The notes: generated from the letters alone by a model not told the origin. A DNA stretch of 64,000 nucleotides from Tengunoibacter tsumagoiensis (GCF_003967535.1 NZ_BIFR01000001.1:5021001-5085000), one strand, 5' to 3'; numbered from the stretch's first letter, positions 15,964 through 24,916 are shown. Program-made: numbers and translations.

Positions 15964-16312
15964 AGAGAGAAACTCCTCTTTAACAGCTTTCTAACCCCTA
16001 TCACAATAAGAGACCTGAAGAGCCAGCGCTGCACATAGTTTTTTGATCCTCATCGCCAACAGGTTGCACACTGCTGTTCTCTATCTAAAAGCCGAAGAAT
16101 GCCCCCTACCAGACGGAAGAAACGCTATAAGTTGTTACCATTATATGCGAATGCGGCATCGATTGTATAGCTAACTTTCTCTCCCTGCGCAAGAGAGGTG
16201 CTCCATCAACTCAATACGCTCCGTCATCGTACTACTACTATATTCATATATATTCATAAGAATTTGATGCTACAATAGCACTGCATAAGAGAAAAGAGAA
16301 GGAGATTTTTCA
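15964..16312. other. Intergenic region, about 350 bases
   Basis: Contains the upstream regions of pgsA (minus) and of the zinc-ribbon gene (plus). A TACAAT hexamer near 16270 could be the -10 for the latter, whose GAGAAGGAGAT ribosome site is clear. No gene or RNA supported. Confidence 0.5.
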
Positions 16313-16543
16313 ATGATTATCTGGGGATTACGTTCGCGTAATAAAGTCCTGGGGCAGGTACAATACACGTGCTCGCGCTGCGGAAACAATTCATTCCACA
16401 GTATGGTTCGCTATCGCCGCTGGTTTACGCTCTTTTTTATCCCATTGATACCCTTTAACACACGGACCATCTCGCGCTGCAATATATGCGGCTTTCAGGA
16501 AAATATTGCCAATCAGAGAGCTAATGAGCTCATTCCTCACTAG
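16313..16543 (+). CDS. Small zinc-ribbon protein (76 aa)
   Basis: Two CxxC knuckles, CSRCGNNSFH and CNICGF, flank an aromatic segment WFTLFFIPLIPFNTR. The same layout appears in small bacterial zinc-ribbon proteins of unknown function related to YnfU/zinc_ribbon_15-type families. The central hydrophobic stretch may insert into a membrane. Strong ribosome site AAGGAGATT. Confidence 0.75.
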   Translation: MIIWGLRSRNKVLGQVQYTCSRCGNNSFHSMVRYRRWFTLFFIPLIPFNTRTISRCNICGFQENIANQRANELIPH

Positions 16544-16607
16544 CTCTCTGGAACTGCAAACTACGATGAATTGAGTTGCTTGCTTCTCAGTACGGTGAGC
16601 TTCTGAG

Positions 16608-17318
16608 TCAGGCGTTTGGATCGTACATGTGGAGATCCCCAGCTGGCATTTTCACACCCAGCAATCTCAAACGTTGCTCGCTCGCGCTCTCAAACGCCTG
16701 CCAGGGGAGCTCCTTCTCGGCCTCATAACGCTTGAGCCACCAGTAGCCATAATAGGCGTAGATGCCACGACGCACTCCATCCGTATGATTGATGCCACCT
16801 GTATGCCAGATAGCGCTGTTAATAAACACGGCATCACCTGGTTCGACCATGGCTGCAACCTCACCGGGGAGAGGCTGGTGGATCTGGTCAGCCGATGGAA
16901 TCGCCTCGCCACGATGGCTTCCAGGCAAGACGCGTGTCGGTCCCCGCTCTTCAGTCATAGGATCGAGCATAATAATGGTATTGATACTGAGAGGACGATC
17001 ACCAGGAAAGACAAAGTCGCGATGCCAGGAGCGTTCATTCCCTGTATTATGCGGTCCTTGCCGCAAAAGGTCATACTGTAATAACTGTGCCTGTCCACCA
17101 AAGATTGCTTGTATCCTCTCAAGGATCGCTGGATGCTCAATTAAAGCTATAAATGAGGGGTACTTCAGCAATTGGTGTTGAGTGACGCGTGGCTTCTCTT
17201 TCTCCCAGATGCGATCAAATTCCGCTTGAATGAACTCTAAATATTCTCCGCTTAAGACTCCCCTGGCATGAAGATACCCGTGTTCCAGAAAAAATTCCTT
17301 TTCTTCCGGTGTATACAT
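16608..17318 (-). CDS. Phytanoyl-CoA dioxygenase-family protein (236 aa)
   Basis: A non-heme Fe(II)/2-oxoglutarate oxygenase of the PhyH family. The iron-binding HxD is in SWHRDFVFPGD, the distal histidine in INSAIWHTGGINHTDG, and the 2-oxoglutarate arginine likely in GVRRGIYAYYGYWW. The N-terminus (EEKEFFLEHGYLHARGVLSGEYLEFIQAEFDRIW) is typical. Cytosolic. The substrate is not predictable; such enzymes hydroxylate small molecules in secondary metabolism. It lies 23 bases after the methyltransferase gene on the same strand and is probably co-transcribed with it. Confidence 0.85.
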   Translation of the reverse strand: MYTPEEKEFFLEHGYLHARGVLSGEYLEFIQAEFDRIWEKEKPRVTQHQLLKYPSFIALIEHPAILERIQAIFGGQAQLLQYDLLRQGPHNTGNERSWHRDFVFPGDRPLSINTIIMLDPMTEERGPTRVLPGSHRGEAIPSADQIHQPLPGEVAAMVEPGDAVFINSAIWHTGGINHTDGVRRGIYAYYGYWWLKRYEAEKELPWQAFESASEQRLRLLGVKMPAGDLHMYDPNA

Positions 17319-17341
17319 TGGAATGCCCCTTCTGCTGCGAA

Positions 17342-18355
17342 CTACAGAGGTTTAACAGCAACTAAAATATCTCGTTTTTTAATCACACGATCAACTGTAT
17401 GCGCAAATTGTGTATAGGGCGGCTCATTTAACACTTGCAGACCTGTCTGTGTCCCCACCAGGGCAATCATCTCCTCACGGCTTATGCGTGTCGCATTCCA
17501 GGCCAGGGCCATGGCTCCGCCCGGGTATAGTATCCGTTCCCACACAGGTAAAGCACGATTGAGAAGCTCAGAGATCTCTCCAAAATGTTGGATTCCATAG
17601 GGGAGATCCCCCACAATAGCATGCGCATGTGGTCCACCACTCACATCTCGCAGATGCTGATCTGCTTCGCTGGCATCACCATTGACAAGCACGAGCGAAT
17701 GCATATGCTTCTTGGGCCCAATCTCGAACTGATAACGGCGACCGGCACGGCGGCTACGCTCATCCAATTCTTTAAAATGGATGCGCTCTCCTTCCAGATA
17801 TTGGCGCACAAAAACAGCTGTTGTCTCAATATCTTGTCGCTCTAGATCGATTCCAAATGCATCATAACCAGAGGCTAATGCTAGAAACAGGGTCGTTCCC
17901 CCTCCAGCCATAGGATCAAGCACCCGCAAACGCTCGCTATATTGCTCTGCATAGTGACTGGCAAAGATCCCTACATTTAATAGAACACGGGTAAAGACCT
18001 CATTGGTTTTACCTTTATAGCGCCTGACCTCAGCCATCTCCAATGGGACAAACGGAGTAGATTGCGGTTCAATCGGACGCAGAAAAGGCCCTGTGAGATC
18101 GCCAATGGATGAAAAATACTCGTAAACTTCACTGATCGCACCTAGATGAAAGAGGATCGCAAACAGAGGTGAAGAGGGAGTACAGCTCTCTTCTAAGGTT
18201 GCAAGAAGATAGTCCTGGCCAGCCAGTTGTATCGATTCAATGTGCTGAATCACTGCCTGTAAAGGGCTGGCTAAAAGCTCTGGAGTTGCAAGAGCCGTTG
18301 TCATAGAGGCATATTGCGTACTCCGCTGTGGTGTGATTTTGAGTGCTATTTTCAT
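17342..18355 (-). CDS. SAM-dependent nucleic-acid methyltransferase (UPF0020/TRM11-like, 337 aa)
   Basis: The C-terminal Rossmann domain begins around residue 140: LRVLDPMAGGGTTLFLALASGYDAFGIDLE is motif I and the acidic loop, and AIVGDLPYGIQHFGE carries the (D/N)-L-P-Y-G catalytic motif of tRNA guanine/RNA methyltransferases of the UPF0020 group. The segment VRRYKGKTNEVFTRVLLNVGIFAS before it is also usual in this group. The N-terminal ~120 residues do not show an obvious THUMP domain. The substrate could be tRNA or DNA. The first codons (TPQRS) are encoded by one arm of the repeated 15-mer described at 18368. Confidence 0.75.
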   Translation of the reverse strand: MKIALKITPQRSTQYASMTTALATPELLASPLQAVIQHIESIQLAGQDYLLATLEESCTPSSPLFAILFHLGAISEVYEYFSSIGDLTGPFLRPIEPQSTPFVPLEMAEVRRYKGKTNEVFTRVLLNVGIFASHYAEQYSERLRVLDPMAGGGTTLFLALASGYDAFGIDLERQDIETTAVFVRQYLEGERIHFKELDERSRRAGRRYQFEIGPKKHMHSLVLVNGDASEADQHLRDVSGGPHAHAIVGDLPYGIQHFGEISELLNRALPVWERILYPGGAMALAWNATRISREEMIALVGTQTGLQVLNEPPYTQFAHTVDRVIKKRDILVAVKPL

Positions 18356-18367
18356 GCAGCCAAGTAT

Positions 18368-18412
18368 AGCACACCACAGCGGGTCTCTAACAGCGATCCG
18401 CTGTGGTGTGCT
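18368..18412. terminator. 15-bp perfect inverted repeat; third copy at 18322
   Basis: AGCACACCACAGCGG (18368-18382) is the exact reverse complement of CCGCTGTGGTGTGCT (18398-18412), loop 15. The same arm recurs at 18322-18335 (CCGCTGTGGTGTGA) inside the first codons of the methyltransferase gene. It lies right after the beta-glucosidase stop (minus strand) and right before the methyltransferase start. It can act as terminator for the former and, by alternative pairing with the third copy, could affect initiation of the latter (inference). Confidence 0.6.
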
Positions 18413-18418
18413 CGGACA

Positions 18419-19810
18419 CTAATATTGATGAACTTGATGTGCTGCCGCAATGAAATCTGCATACCAGAGTGCGCTATCTTTAGGGATGCGCTGCAAGGTC
18501 TCATAATCAACGTAGACGATACCAAAACGCTTGGTATAGCCCTCAGCCCACTCATAGTTGTCCATGAGCGACCAGACAAAGTACCCCTTCAACGGGGCTC
18601 CCTGCTCAATCGCGACGGCCAGAGCCTGTACGTGCTGACGCAGATACTCAACACGACGAGGATCATGGACATGCTCGTCGCCTGGCTTCCAGCTCTCTTT
18701 AAAGGCTGCCCCATTCTCGGTCACATAGAGCTTCTGGATACCGTATTCGCGATATAGACGAAGCAAGTGATCGCTCAAGCCCTGTGGGTAGATCTCCCAG
18801 GGCATATCTGTATAGCTGGCCTCAGGCACGGGCGTAACTAGCGGGACTCTATCAGCCAGAGGCACCTCTGAGACACCTTTGACAAGGTTACGCGAATAAT
18901 AATTAATTCCCATAAAATCAATCGGGGTAGAGATAATGGCGAGATCTCCCTCTTGAATCGGTGGCTCGTTCAGACCCATCGATGCAAAATACCCTTCAGG
19001 ATAGTGACCACGTACAATGGGATCCAGAAACCAGCGATTGCTAAAAGCATCTAGCAGTGCAGTATCACGCAACGTCTCAGGACGATTATCCGAGGGATAG
19101 GCTGGCGTAAAGTTCAAGGTAATCCCTACCTCAGCGGTCTGTGGCACAATGGCGCGTATCCGCGGCATAGCCAGACCATGTGCTAATAAGAGATGATGTC
19201 CAGCATCCATCGCCGCCTGACGATCCTGCACCCCTGGGGCATGCATACCAATACCATACCCAAGATACGCTGAACACCAGGGCTCGTTAAGCGTAATCCA
19301 GCCAGCAATACGATCTCCTAAACGCCGGGCTACAATCTCAGCGTAATCAGCAAAGGCGTATGCGGTCTCACGGTTACGCCAGCCGCCTTTATCCTCTAAT
19401 GGCTGAGGCAGATCCCAGTGATAGAGCGTTGCACATGGCTTGATCCCTTTTGTTAATAGTGCATCCACCAGCCGATCATAGAAATCGAGCCCTCGGGTAT
19501 TCACGGTTCCACGACCTGTTGGCAAGATACGCGGCCATGCAACGGAGAAGCGGTAGGCATCCAGTCCCAGGCGAGACATTAACTCAACATCTTCTTCGAC
19601 ACGATGATAATGGTCATCCGCCACATCACCATTATGTCCCATATAGACCTTCCCGGGAGTAGCGGCAAAGGTATCCCAGATCGAAGGCCCCCGACCATCT
19701 TCATGGGCTGCCCCTTCAATCTGATAGGAGGCCGTTGCTGACCCCCAGATAAAATCTGCGGGAAAACTGCTCGCTAGTACGCTATCATTTATTGGCTGTT
19801 TATCTGTCAT
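18419..19810 (-). CDS. bglA: Family 1 beta-glucosidase
   Basis: Retaining glycosidase of the (beta/alpha)8 GH1 family, cytosolic, hydrolysing aryl and oligosaccharide beta-glucosides. The N-terminal signature FIWGSATASYQIEGA is present. TLNEPWC holds the acid/base Glu176 and LYVTENGAAF the nucleophile Glu365. YFVWSLMDNYEWAEGYTKRFG closes the active site. 463 residues is standard. No signal peptide. It stands alone between two terminator-like structures. Confidence 0.93.
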   Translation of the reverse strand: MTDKQPINDSVLASSFPADFIWGSATASYQIEGAAHEDGRGPSIWDTFAATPGKVYMGHNGDVADDHYHRVEEDVELMSRLGLDAYRFSVAWPRILPTGRGTVNTRGLDFYDRLVDALLTKGIKPCATLYHWDLPQPLEDKGGWRNRETAYAFADYAEIVARRLGDRIAGWITLNEPWCSAYLGYGIGMHAPGVQDRQAAMDAGHHLLLAHGLAMPRIRAIVPQTAEVGITLNFTPAYPSDNRPETLRDTALLDAFSNRWFLDPIVRGHYPEGYFASMGLNEPPIQEGDLAIISTPIDFMGINYYSRNLVKGVSEVPLADRVPLVTPVPEASYTDMPWEIYPQGLSDHLLRLYREYGIQKLYVTENGAAFKESWKPGDEHVHDPRRVEYLRQHVQALAVAIEQGAPLKGYFVWSLMDNYEWAEGYTKRFGIVYVDYETLQRIPKDSALWYADFIAAAHQVHQY

Positions 19811-19968
19811 AGTACAATTCCTGTCATCATCAACAATAGTGGGGAGATACCCTCTATTCTGGTTAGGTGTCTCTCTCCCCTATTGTACACCTTTCTGACA
19901 CTTTGCCAACACTATTTCTTTCGATTTCACCTGAGCTTTAAAAAAACGAAATTGTGCCTGCCCTATAA

Positions 19969-20000
19969 TGGGAACACAATGGGAACACAATGGGAACACC
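19969..20000. repeat. Three tandem copies of TGGGAACACAA upstream of nnrDE
   Basis: Copies at 19969-19979, 19980-19990 and 19991-20000 (the last truncated and ending CC). The 11-bp unit is one helical turn, so a protein could bind the same face repeatedly. It lies about 100 bases upstream of the ATG at 20097, a plausible regulatory position, although simple slippage is also possible. Confidence 0.7.
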
Positions 20001-20096
20001 CTGAAGGATCTTTGTAAGTACTTTATTATTTATGACCAAAAGCTTACAATACAAGGAGCTACATCCATACGCAAGAATAAGCCTGGAGGCTGACAT

Positions 20097-21647
20097 ATGC
20101 ATATTGTAACGATCGCCGAAATGCGCGAGTTAGAGGCCCTGGCAGAACAACGCTATGGTCTCACTTCTGACATGCTGATGAGTAAGGCAGGGAAAAGTGC
20201 CGCTGACCTGTTTACAGAACATTTACTACCTCACTATAGCTTGAATGGCCTGGAGGTTCTCTTTCTGATTGGTCCTGGCAACAATGGTGGGGATGGGGTC
20301 GTCATGGCTAATCACCTTGCACAGGAAGGAGCCCTGATCAGCCTCTATTATTGGAAAGAGCAAAAATTAATAGTACGAGGTGAAGAGCTTCCTGCTGCTC
20401 AAGTCGCCAATGAGCTGGTGGATCTGATAAAGAGTGCAGACTATATTGTGGATGCGATCCTGGGAACAGGACAATCACGACCACTCGCTGAAGATTTACG
20501 GGCACTCCTTGCGCAAGTTCAACAAGAGCGCACACGCCGACCCGAGCTACAGATTGTGGCCATCGATCTGCCAACTGGCCTCAATGCTGATACTGGTGAG
20601 GTTGACCCGGGGACGCTGCGAGCCGATACGACTATTACGCTCGCCTGTCCCAAACAAGGCTTTTTCTTTTTTCCCGGGCGAGACTATATCGGCGAGCTCT
20701 TTATCGGCGATATTGGCCTGCCTGAAGAATTAGAGCAGACGATCCAGAACGAGATGCTCTCAGGCAAACTTGTGCATAAACTCCTGCCACAGCGAGCACT
20801 CAATAGTAATAAAGGGAGCTTTGGGAAGACGATGCTCTTTGCTGGCTCGCCACCTTATCCTGGTTCAGCCTATCTTGCAGGGACGGCTGCGGCCCGCGTC
20901 GGAGCTGGTCTGGTTACGCTGGCGGTGACAGAGAAGATGCTCCCCATCTATGCCAGCAGCTTCCATGAAGCCACGTTTACCATCTTACCGGCTATCGATG
21001 CGCCCAGCTTTGATCGTGCTAAAGCGCTGAATAATTCGCTCGAAGGCTACAAAGTACTGCTTATTGGCCCAGGGCTGGGGCAATCACCCAACACACGTGA
21101 GACAATACTCCAGGTGCTGGAGTATCTTCGCTCACTCCCTGACGAGAAACGGCCCAGGCTGGTGATTGATGCTGACGGGCTTAACAATCTTTCAGCCTTA
21201 GAGCGCTGGTGGACGCTTCTGCCAAAGGAGACGGTTATTACACCTCATCCGGGCGAGATGGGTCGTCTCTGCAAAGGAATCAAAGTCTCTGGCGGCAATA
21301 TCGAACGCCTGAATCTCACGCGTCAGAAAGCTCATGAGTGGCAGGTAAATGTTGTATTGAAGGGGACCTGTACTATTATTGCCAATCCTCAAGGCCAGAC
21401 TCGTATCAATTGGTGGGGAAGTCCGGCCCTGGCCACAGCTGGGACAGGCGATGTACTGGCAGGAATGATCTCTGGCTTCTTAAGTCAGGGCCTCCAGCCT
21501 TTTGACGCCGCAAGCGCAGGCGTCTATCTGCATACCGCCGCCGCCGACCTGCTTAGCGACGATGTGGGACGGGCGGGTCTTCTGGCCTCTGATCTGCTTC
21601 CACACCTGCCACGAACCATTATTGAAACCGCCTATGCAGAGTTCTAA
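20097..21647 (+). CDS. nnr: Bifunctional NAD(P)H-hydrate epimerase / ADP-dependent dehydratase
   Basis: Repairs damaged NAD(P)HX. Residues 1-220 are the YjeF_N epimerase domain, with MRELEALAEQRYGL, the glycine loop GPGNNGGDG, VDAILGTGQSRP and VAIDLPTGLNADTGEV. Residues about 240-510 are the ribokinase-like dehydratase, with GSFGKTMLFAGS, GPGLGQSPNTRE, VITPHPGEMGRL and TAGTGDVLAGMISG, where GTGD supplies the catalytic aspartate. Length 516 is normal for the fused enzyme. GGAGGCTGAC precedes the ATG. Confidence 0.95.
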   Translation: MHIVTIAEMRELEALAEQRYGLTSDMLMSKAGKSAADLFTEHLLPHYSLNGLEVLFLIGPGNNGGDGVVMANHLAQEGALISLYYWKEQKLIVRGEELPAAQVANELVDLIKSADYIVDAILGTGQSRPLAEDLRALLAQVQQERTRRPELQIVAIDLPTGLNADTGEVDPGTLRADTTITLACPKQGFFFFPGRDYIGELFIGDIGLPEELEQTIQNEMLSGKLVHKLLPQRALNSNKGSFGKTMLFAGSPPYPGSAYLAGTAAARVGAGLVTLAVTEKMLPIYASSFHEATFTILPAIDAPSFDRAKALNNSLEGYKVLLIGPGLGQSPNTRETILQVLEYLRSLPDEKRPRLVIDADGLNNLSALERWWTLLPKETVITPHPGEMGRLCKGIKVSGGNIERLNLTRQKAHEWQVNVVLKGTCTIIANPQGQTRINWWGSPALATAGTGDVLAGMISGFLSQGLQPFDAASAGVYLHTAAADLLSDDVGRAGLLASDLLPHLPRTIIETAYAEF

Positions 21648-21685
21648 GCGAGCCAATCTCAGTTCCAGGTTATGAGGAAAGGCTT

Positions 21686-21710
21686 CAACCCATTGTGTTT
21701 CAATGGGTTG
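21686..21710 (+). terminator. Hairpin after nnr
   Basis: CAACCCATTG (21686-21695), loop TGTTT, CAATGGGTTG (21701-21710), followed by GAAGATTTCTCC. It lies 38 bases past the stop of nnr. Confidence 0.65.
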
Positions 21711-21747
21711 GAAGATTTCTCCTCTACCATCCAGCCAGACACAATAA

Positions 21748-21795
21748 TGACCGTCAGTGAGGCTCCCTCTCCATAAAGAGGTGCACTGACGGTCA
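21748..21795 (-). terminator. 12-bp hairpin downstream of rplI
   Basis: TGACCGTCAGTG (21748-21759) and CACTGACGGTCA (21784-21795) are exact reverse complements. The loop of 24 bases can itself pair (CCTCT with AGAGG). On the minus strand it follows rplI by about 90 bases; no strong U-tract, so it may be an RNA-end stabiliser. Confidence 0.5.
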
Positions 21796-21885
21796 ATACA
21801 TGAGAGAAAGAGCCTCCACGGCGCACTATCTCCTGGCCTGCTAAGGCCGGTAAACAGGTCGTGTGACCAGATTACAAAAGAGAGA

Positions 21886-22353
21886 TTACCTGGCGGCAGC
21901 CTGACCGGCTTCGTCAACAACGTTCACCGTGATTTTTGGCTCCAATTTTGGAGCAATCTTCACTGGAACTGAGAAGGTTCCCAGGCTACGAATTGGGTCT
22001 GGCAGTTCAATCGTACGACGATCAACTGTAATCTTTTCAGCATCACGCAGAGCAGCAACAATATCCTGGCTGGTGATTGAACCATAGAGCCGACCCTGAG
22101 TGCCAACTTTTGCTCTAAAGGTTAAGGTGACTTCGTTCAAACGCTCTGCCTGCTGGCGATTGGCCTCAGCCTGTTTCTCCAATTTGCGCTGTTCAGCAGC
22201 AATACGCTGTGTCCGGTTGGTAATCAAGCCAGGGGTGGCTGCCGCTGCAAATTGGCGCGGCACGAGGTAGTTGCGGGCGTAGCCATTGGCAACTTCTTTT
22301 AAGTCGCCTGCTTTTCCCAGACCTTCAACGTTCTGTAACAGAATTACTTTCAT
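21886..22353 (-). CDS. rplI: 50S ribosomal protein L9
   Basis: Starts MKVILLQNVEGLGKAGDLKEVANGYARNYLVPRQFAAAAT, the hallmark N-terminal domain of L9 (23S rRNA-binding, GYARNYL-P). The long connecting helix follows (QRIAAEQRKLEKQAEANRQQAERL). The C-terminal domain holds VGTQGRLYGSITSQDIVAAL, ending IAPKLEPKITVNVV. Stand-alone here rather than with rpsF/ssb/rpsR. The start is preceded by TTGGAGACAAG. The upstream DNA contains the omega-RNA-like segment noted next. Confidence 0.97.
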   Translation of the reverse strand: MKVILLQNVEGLGKAGDLKEVANGYARNYLVPRQFAAAATPGLITNRTQRIAAEQRKLEKQAEANRQQAERLNEVTLTFRAKVGTQGRLYGSITSQDIVAALRDAEKITVDRRTIELPDPIRSLGTFSVPVKIAPKLEPKITVNVVDEAGQAAAR

Positions 22354-22364
22354 CTTGTCTCCAA

Positions 22365-22500
22365 TATTAGATATCCGATATCCCTGCCTTCAGGCATGGG
22401 GAGAAAACCATTGCGCCCGAGGGCGGTGTGTTTTAAGTGGGTCCCAACCGCTTGAGACGGCTACTGTTTGCCCAGCTATGGGGTTCCTAACCACGCGATG
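22365..22500 (-). ncRNA. Orphan omega-RNA-like (IS605/TnpB right-end) sequence
   Basis: Read on the minus strand this 136-base piece has the features I associate with the 3' part of TnpB guide RNAs. There is a GTTAGGAACCCC block, a compact loop-rich core (AGCCGTCTCAAGCGGTTGGG), a GC hairpin (CGCCCTCGGGCG), and a terminal hairpin CCCCATGCC-TGAA-GGCAGGG near 22381-22400. No tnpB or tnpA gene is adjacent. The sequence after the terminal hairpin, where a guide would begin, runs directly into the rplI leader. Likely a decayed transposon end; a retained RNA is possible. The roughly 415-base gap holds nothing else I can support. Confidence 0.4.
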
Positions 22501-22768
22501 ATAACGCATGTTAGTATACACCTTGCCATATCCGAAAACAAGACCCCATCCACGATTGGCTCGCCAAATAAGTCCCTTGATAAGCGCTTCACAAAAACAT
22601 CAAACGCCTCTGAAGAGTTCTTCGCTCATGACATCTATCCTCGGCCCACAAACTAATCTTCATAGTGTGTTGCAGCCTATAAATATCTCACCTATAATGA
22701 CTGCTATCAACAGGTATTCTTCATTTCGAAAAAACGGCTTCATTCATCGATCGTAAAGGACTTTTTTT

Positions 22769-23443
22769 ATGAATATCGAAGGCACATACACACTCCAGGC
22801 TTCTCCTGGACAGGTGTGGCAATGTTTAATGGATCAGCAGGTGCTTCAACAGATTATTCCTGGCATTGAACGTATCGAACAGGTCGCGACTCATTGTTTT
22901 CAAGTAAGTGTCCAGTTGAAAAATGATCCTTTTCAAGGGCTCTATCAGGGACAACTGACACTCAGCGAGTTGCATTATCCCTATCATTATCGTCTGACTC
23001 TGGAGGGGGATGAGGAAGCTCCAATCCACGGCACAGGGAGCATTCATCTCAATAGCCAGGAGCAGACGACTGTGATTGCATATAAAGGTACACTTCAGTT
23101 AGGCAAACGAACGCTTTCTCTTAAACCCAGTATTATTAAAGGTGCCGCCAAGCTCTTTCTTCAACAGCTTTTTTCCGGTTTAGCAGCTTACTTACAGCAG
23201 ACCTATCCAACAGAGGTGGCAAAAAAGCAGGCAACTGGAAGTATTCTGCTCCTCTCTGAGGTTGCAACCCCTGGGGTTGTTCCTCCCCCCTCTATCTTTC
23301 AGAAAATTACACAAAGCTTCCACCTGGGCCACGGTGATCGCGAATTAGAGCTCCTATGGGAAAAAAGGCTCCGTCGGATGAGTATGCTCTCTGGCTTGCT
23401 CTTTCTCGTCTGGTTGGGGACACGCCTGCCACGCACGCGCTAA
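22769..23443 (+). CDS. CoxG/SRPBCC-family protein with C-terminal membrane anchor (224 aa)
   Basis: Residues 1-145 match the CoxG-type START/SRPBCC fold: IEGTYTLQASPGQVWQCLMDQQVLQQIIPGIERIEQV, FQVSVQLKNDPFQGLYQGQLTL, and TTVIAYKGTLQLGKRTLSLKPSIIKGAAKLFLQQLFSGLAAYL. The C-terminus (LSGLLFLVWLGTRL) is a short hydrophobic anchor. CoxG tethers CO dehydrogenase to the membrane in carboxydotrophs, but no cox genes are nearby, so only the fold and the membrane location are claimed. Confidence 0.8.
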   Translation: MNIEGTYTLQASPGQVWQCLMDQQVLQQIIPGIERIEQVATHCFQVSVQLKNDPFQGLYQGQLTLSELHYPYHYRLTLEGDEEAPIHGTGSIHLNSQEQTTVIAYKGTLQLGKRTLSLKPSIIKGAAKLFLQQLFSGLAAYLQQTYPTEVAKKQATGSILLLSEVATPGVVPPPSIFQKITQSFHLGHGDRELELLWEKRLRRMSMLSGLLFLVWLGTRLPRTR

Positions 23444-23492
23444 GAGACGAAAAAAGCTATAAAAGAGATGCAGGCCACTCATGTATACAAAG

Positions 23493-23513
23493 GCGGCGTG
23501 GAAACCACGCCGC
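23493..23513 (+). terminator. Terminator after CoxG-like gene
   Basis: GCGGCGTGG, loop AAA, CCACGCCGC, followed by TTCTTACTCTTG. A 9-bp GC-rich stem 50 bases past the stop. Confidence 0.75.
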
Positions 23514-23623
23514 TTCTTACTCTTGACGCTCAATGGACTGACGGATTGTTTCCTGCCTGACATTTCTAAAAGAGGGGGCTACGTTTACATAGTGTAACAA
23601 CGAAACGAGCAGGCGCTTCGGGA

Positions 23624-24841
23624 TCAGGCATCAATGATCGAGCGCAGGCGGGATTTCCAGCCATTCTCATCATCTGGAGACTGGATGGTATTCTCGACGC
23701 TCCAGCTGCGCGTTCCATCGGCGGCCCGTGTTGGAAGAGCTCGTTGTTGTCGCGGCTCACGGGTCTGTAGATTACGCAGGGCCGTCTGAGCAGCTTTACG
23801 CACATCCTGAACAGGATCAGCCAGTAACAGTGTGATCGCATCCTGCGCCGACTGAACATTTAGCCTTCCCAATGTGCGAGCACTACCAGCACGCTCATCA
23901 GAGGTTCTGGCCTCGAGGAGCGGCATAAGATCTGGCACTAACTGCACCAATGAGAGATCCGCAATCAGGCGCAATAGACGACTTTTCCGCATCGGATGGG
24001 TCACCGTTGTCAGTGCAGCCCGGCAGTCTGCCATAATCTGATTTTTATTTTTTACCAGCCCCTTCGACTTCGCATCTGCCACAGCCATCTCAGGAGAGAG
24101 AGGCGCATTTCCACGCAAAAATGGTTCAATCCAGACAGCCACAGCTTCAGGCTCACCGGTACATTCATGCAATTGTAGAATATCGTGATAATGCTCATTT
24201 AACCAATGATACAGAGCAAGCGTCACCTCGGCATCACGTGCCGCATACGCCACCATTGCAGGGGGAAGCGGTCGCCGTGTCCAATCAGTGCGTTGGAGGC
24301 TCTTATCAAGGTGAAAACCAAAGGCGCGCCGTAACATGGCAGCGAGCGAAGATTCATGCTGCCCAAAAATCGAACGGCTGGTTGCCTCAAGATCATAATA
24401 ATGCATGACATGAAGATTCCGCTCAGCCATAACGCGCATGTCAGCTCCAGCTCCATGTAACAAGATTGCTACATCTGGATTGCTAATGACCTCAGCCAAT
24501 GGAGAAAGGTCGTGGAGCCGCAAAGTATCCACCACAAAACATCGCTGTTCAATCGCCAGCTGCAAGAGAGCAAGGCGCGGAACAGACGAACTACCCTCCT
24601 GGGGAGTACGCGTCCGTACCTGGATAAACTCAGCGTCCACTGCAACAACATGGGCCTGCCTCAATTCATGAACGGCATGGGCCAACTGCTCAGGACGATC
24701 AACCCAGAAACGTTCACCACGTTGTGGGAGCTGACCAAAAGGAGGGGTAGTGCCAAGATAACCCATCAAAATGTCACCTGCGTCAGCAGGTTCGATGGTG
24801 CTAAATTCTTCGCTTTCTGTTATGGGTGCTTTGTCATTCAA
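23624..24841 (-). CDS. RNase D-like 3'-5' exonuclease fused to HEAT repeats (405 aa)
   Basis: Residues 45-215 are a DEDDy exonuclease: VVAVDAEFI (Asp69/Glu71), LLHGAGADMRVM (Asp134), and AYAARDAEVTLAL (Tyr199/Asp203). Instead of the HRDC domain of RNase D, residues about 255-360 carry helical pairs with HEAT character (LLRLIADLSLVQLVPDLMPLLEARTSDERAGSARTLGRL, DAITLLLADPVQDVRKAAQTALRNL). It probably trims structured RNA, with the HEAT part as a protein-binding platform (inference). The IS110 element is inserted just upstream of its start, so its native promoter may be displaced. Confidence 0.8.
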   Translation of the reverse strand: MNDKAPITESEEFSTIEPADAGDILMGYLGTTPPFGQLPQRGERFWVDRPEQLAHAVHELRQAHVVAVDAEFIQVRTRTPQEGSSSVPRLALLQLAIEQRCFVVDTLRLHDLSPLAEVISNPDVAILLHGAGADMRVMAERNLHVMHYYDLEATSRSIFGQHESSLAAMLRRAFGFHLDKSLQRTDWTRRPLPPAMVAYAARDAEVTLALYHWLNEHYHDILQLHECTGEPEAVAVWIEPFLRGNAPLSPEMAVADAKSKGLVKNKNQIMADCRAALTTVTHPMRKSRLLRLIADLSLVQLVPDLMPLLEARTSDERAGSARTLGRLNVQSAQDAITLLLADPVQDVRKAAQTALRNLQTREPRQQRALPTRAADGTRSWSVENTIQSPDDENGWKSRLRSIIDA

Positions 24842-24916
24842 GGGATTACCATTCTGTCTGCTAATGCCATTGTCTGCTAATGGTGTTTACTCTACACTAT
24901 AACATTTATAAAAGTT

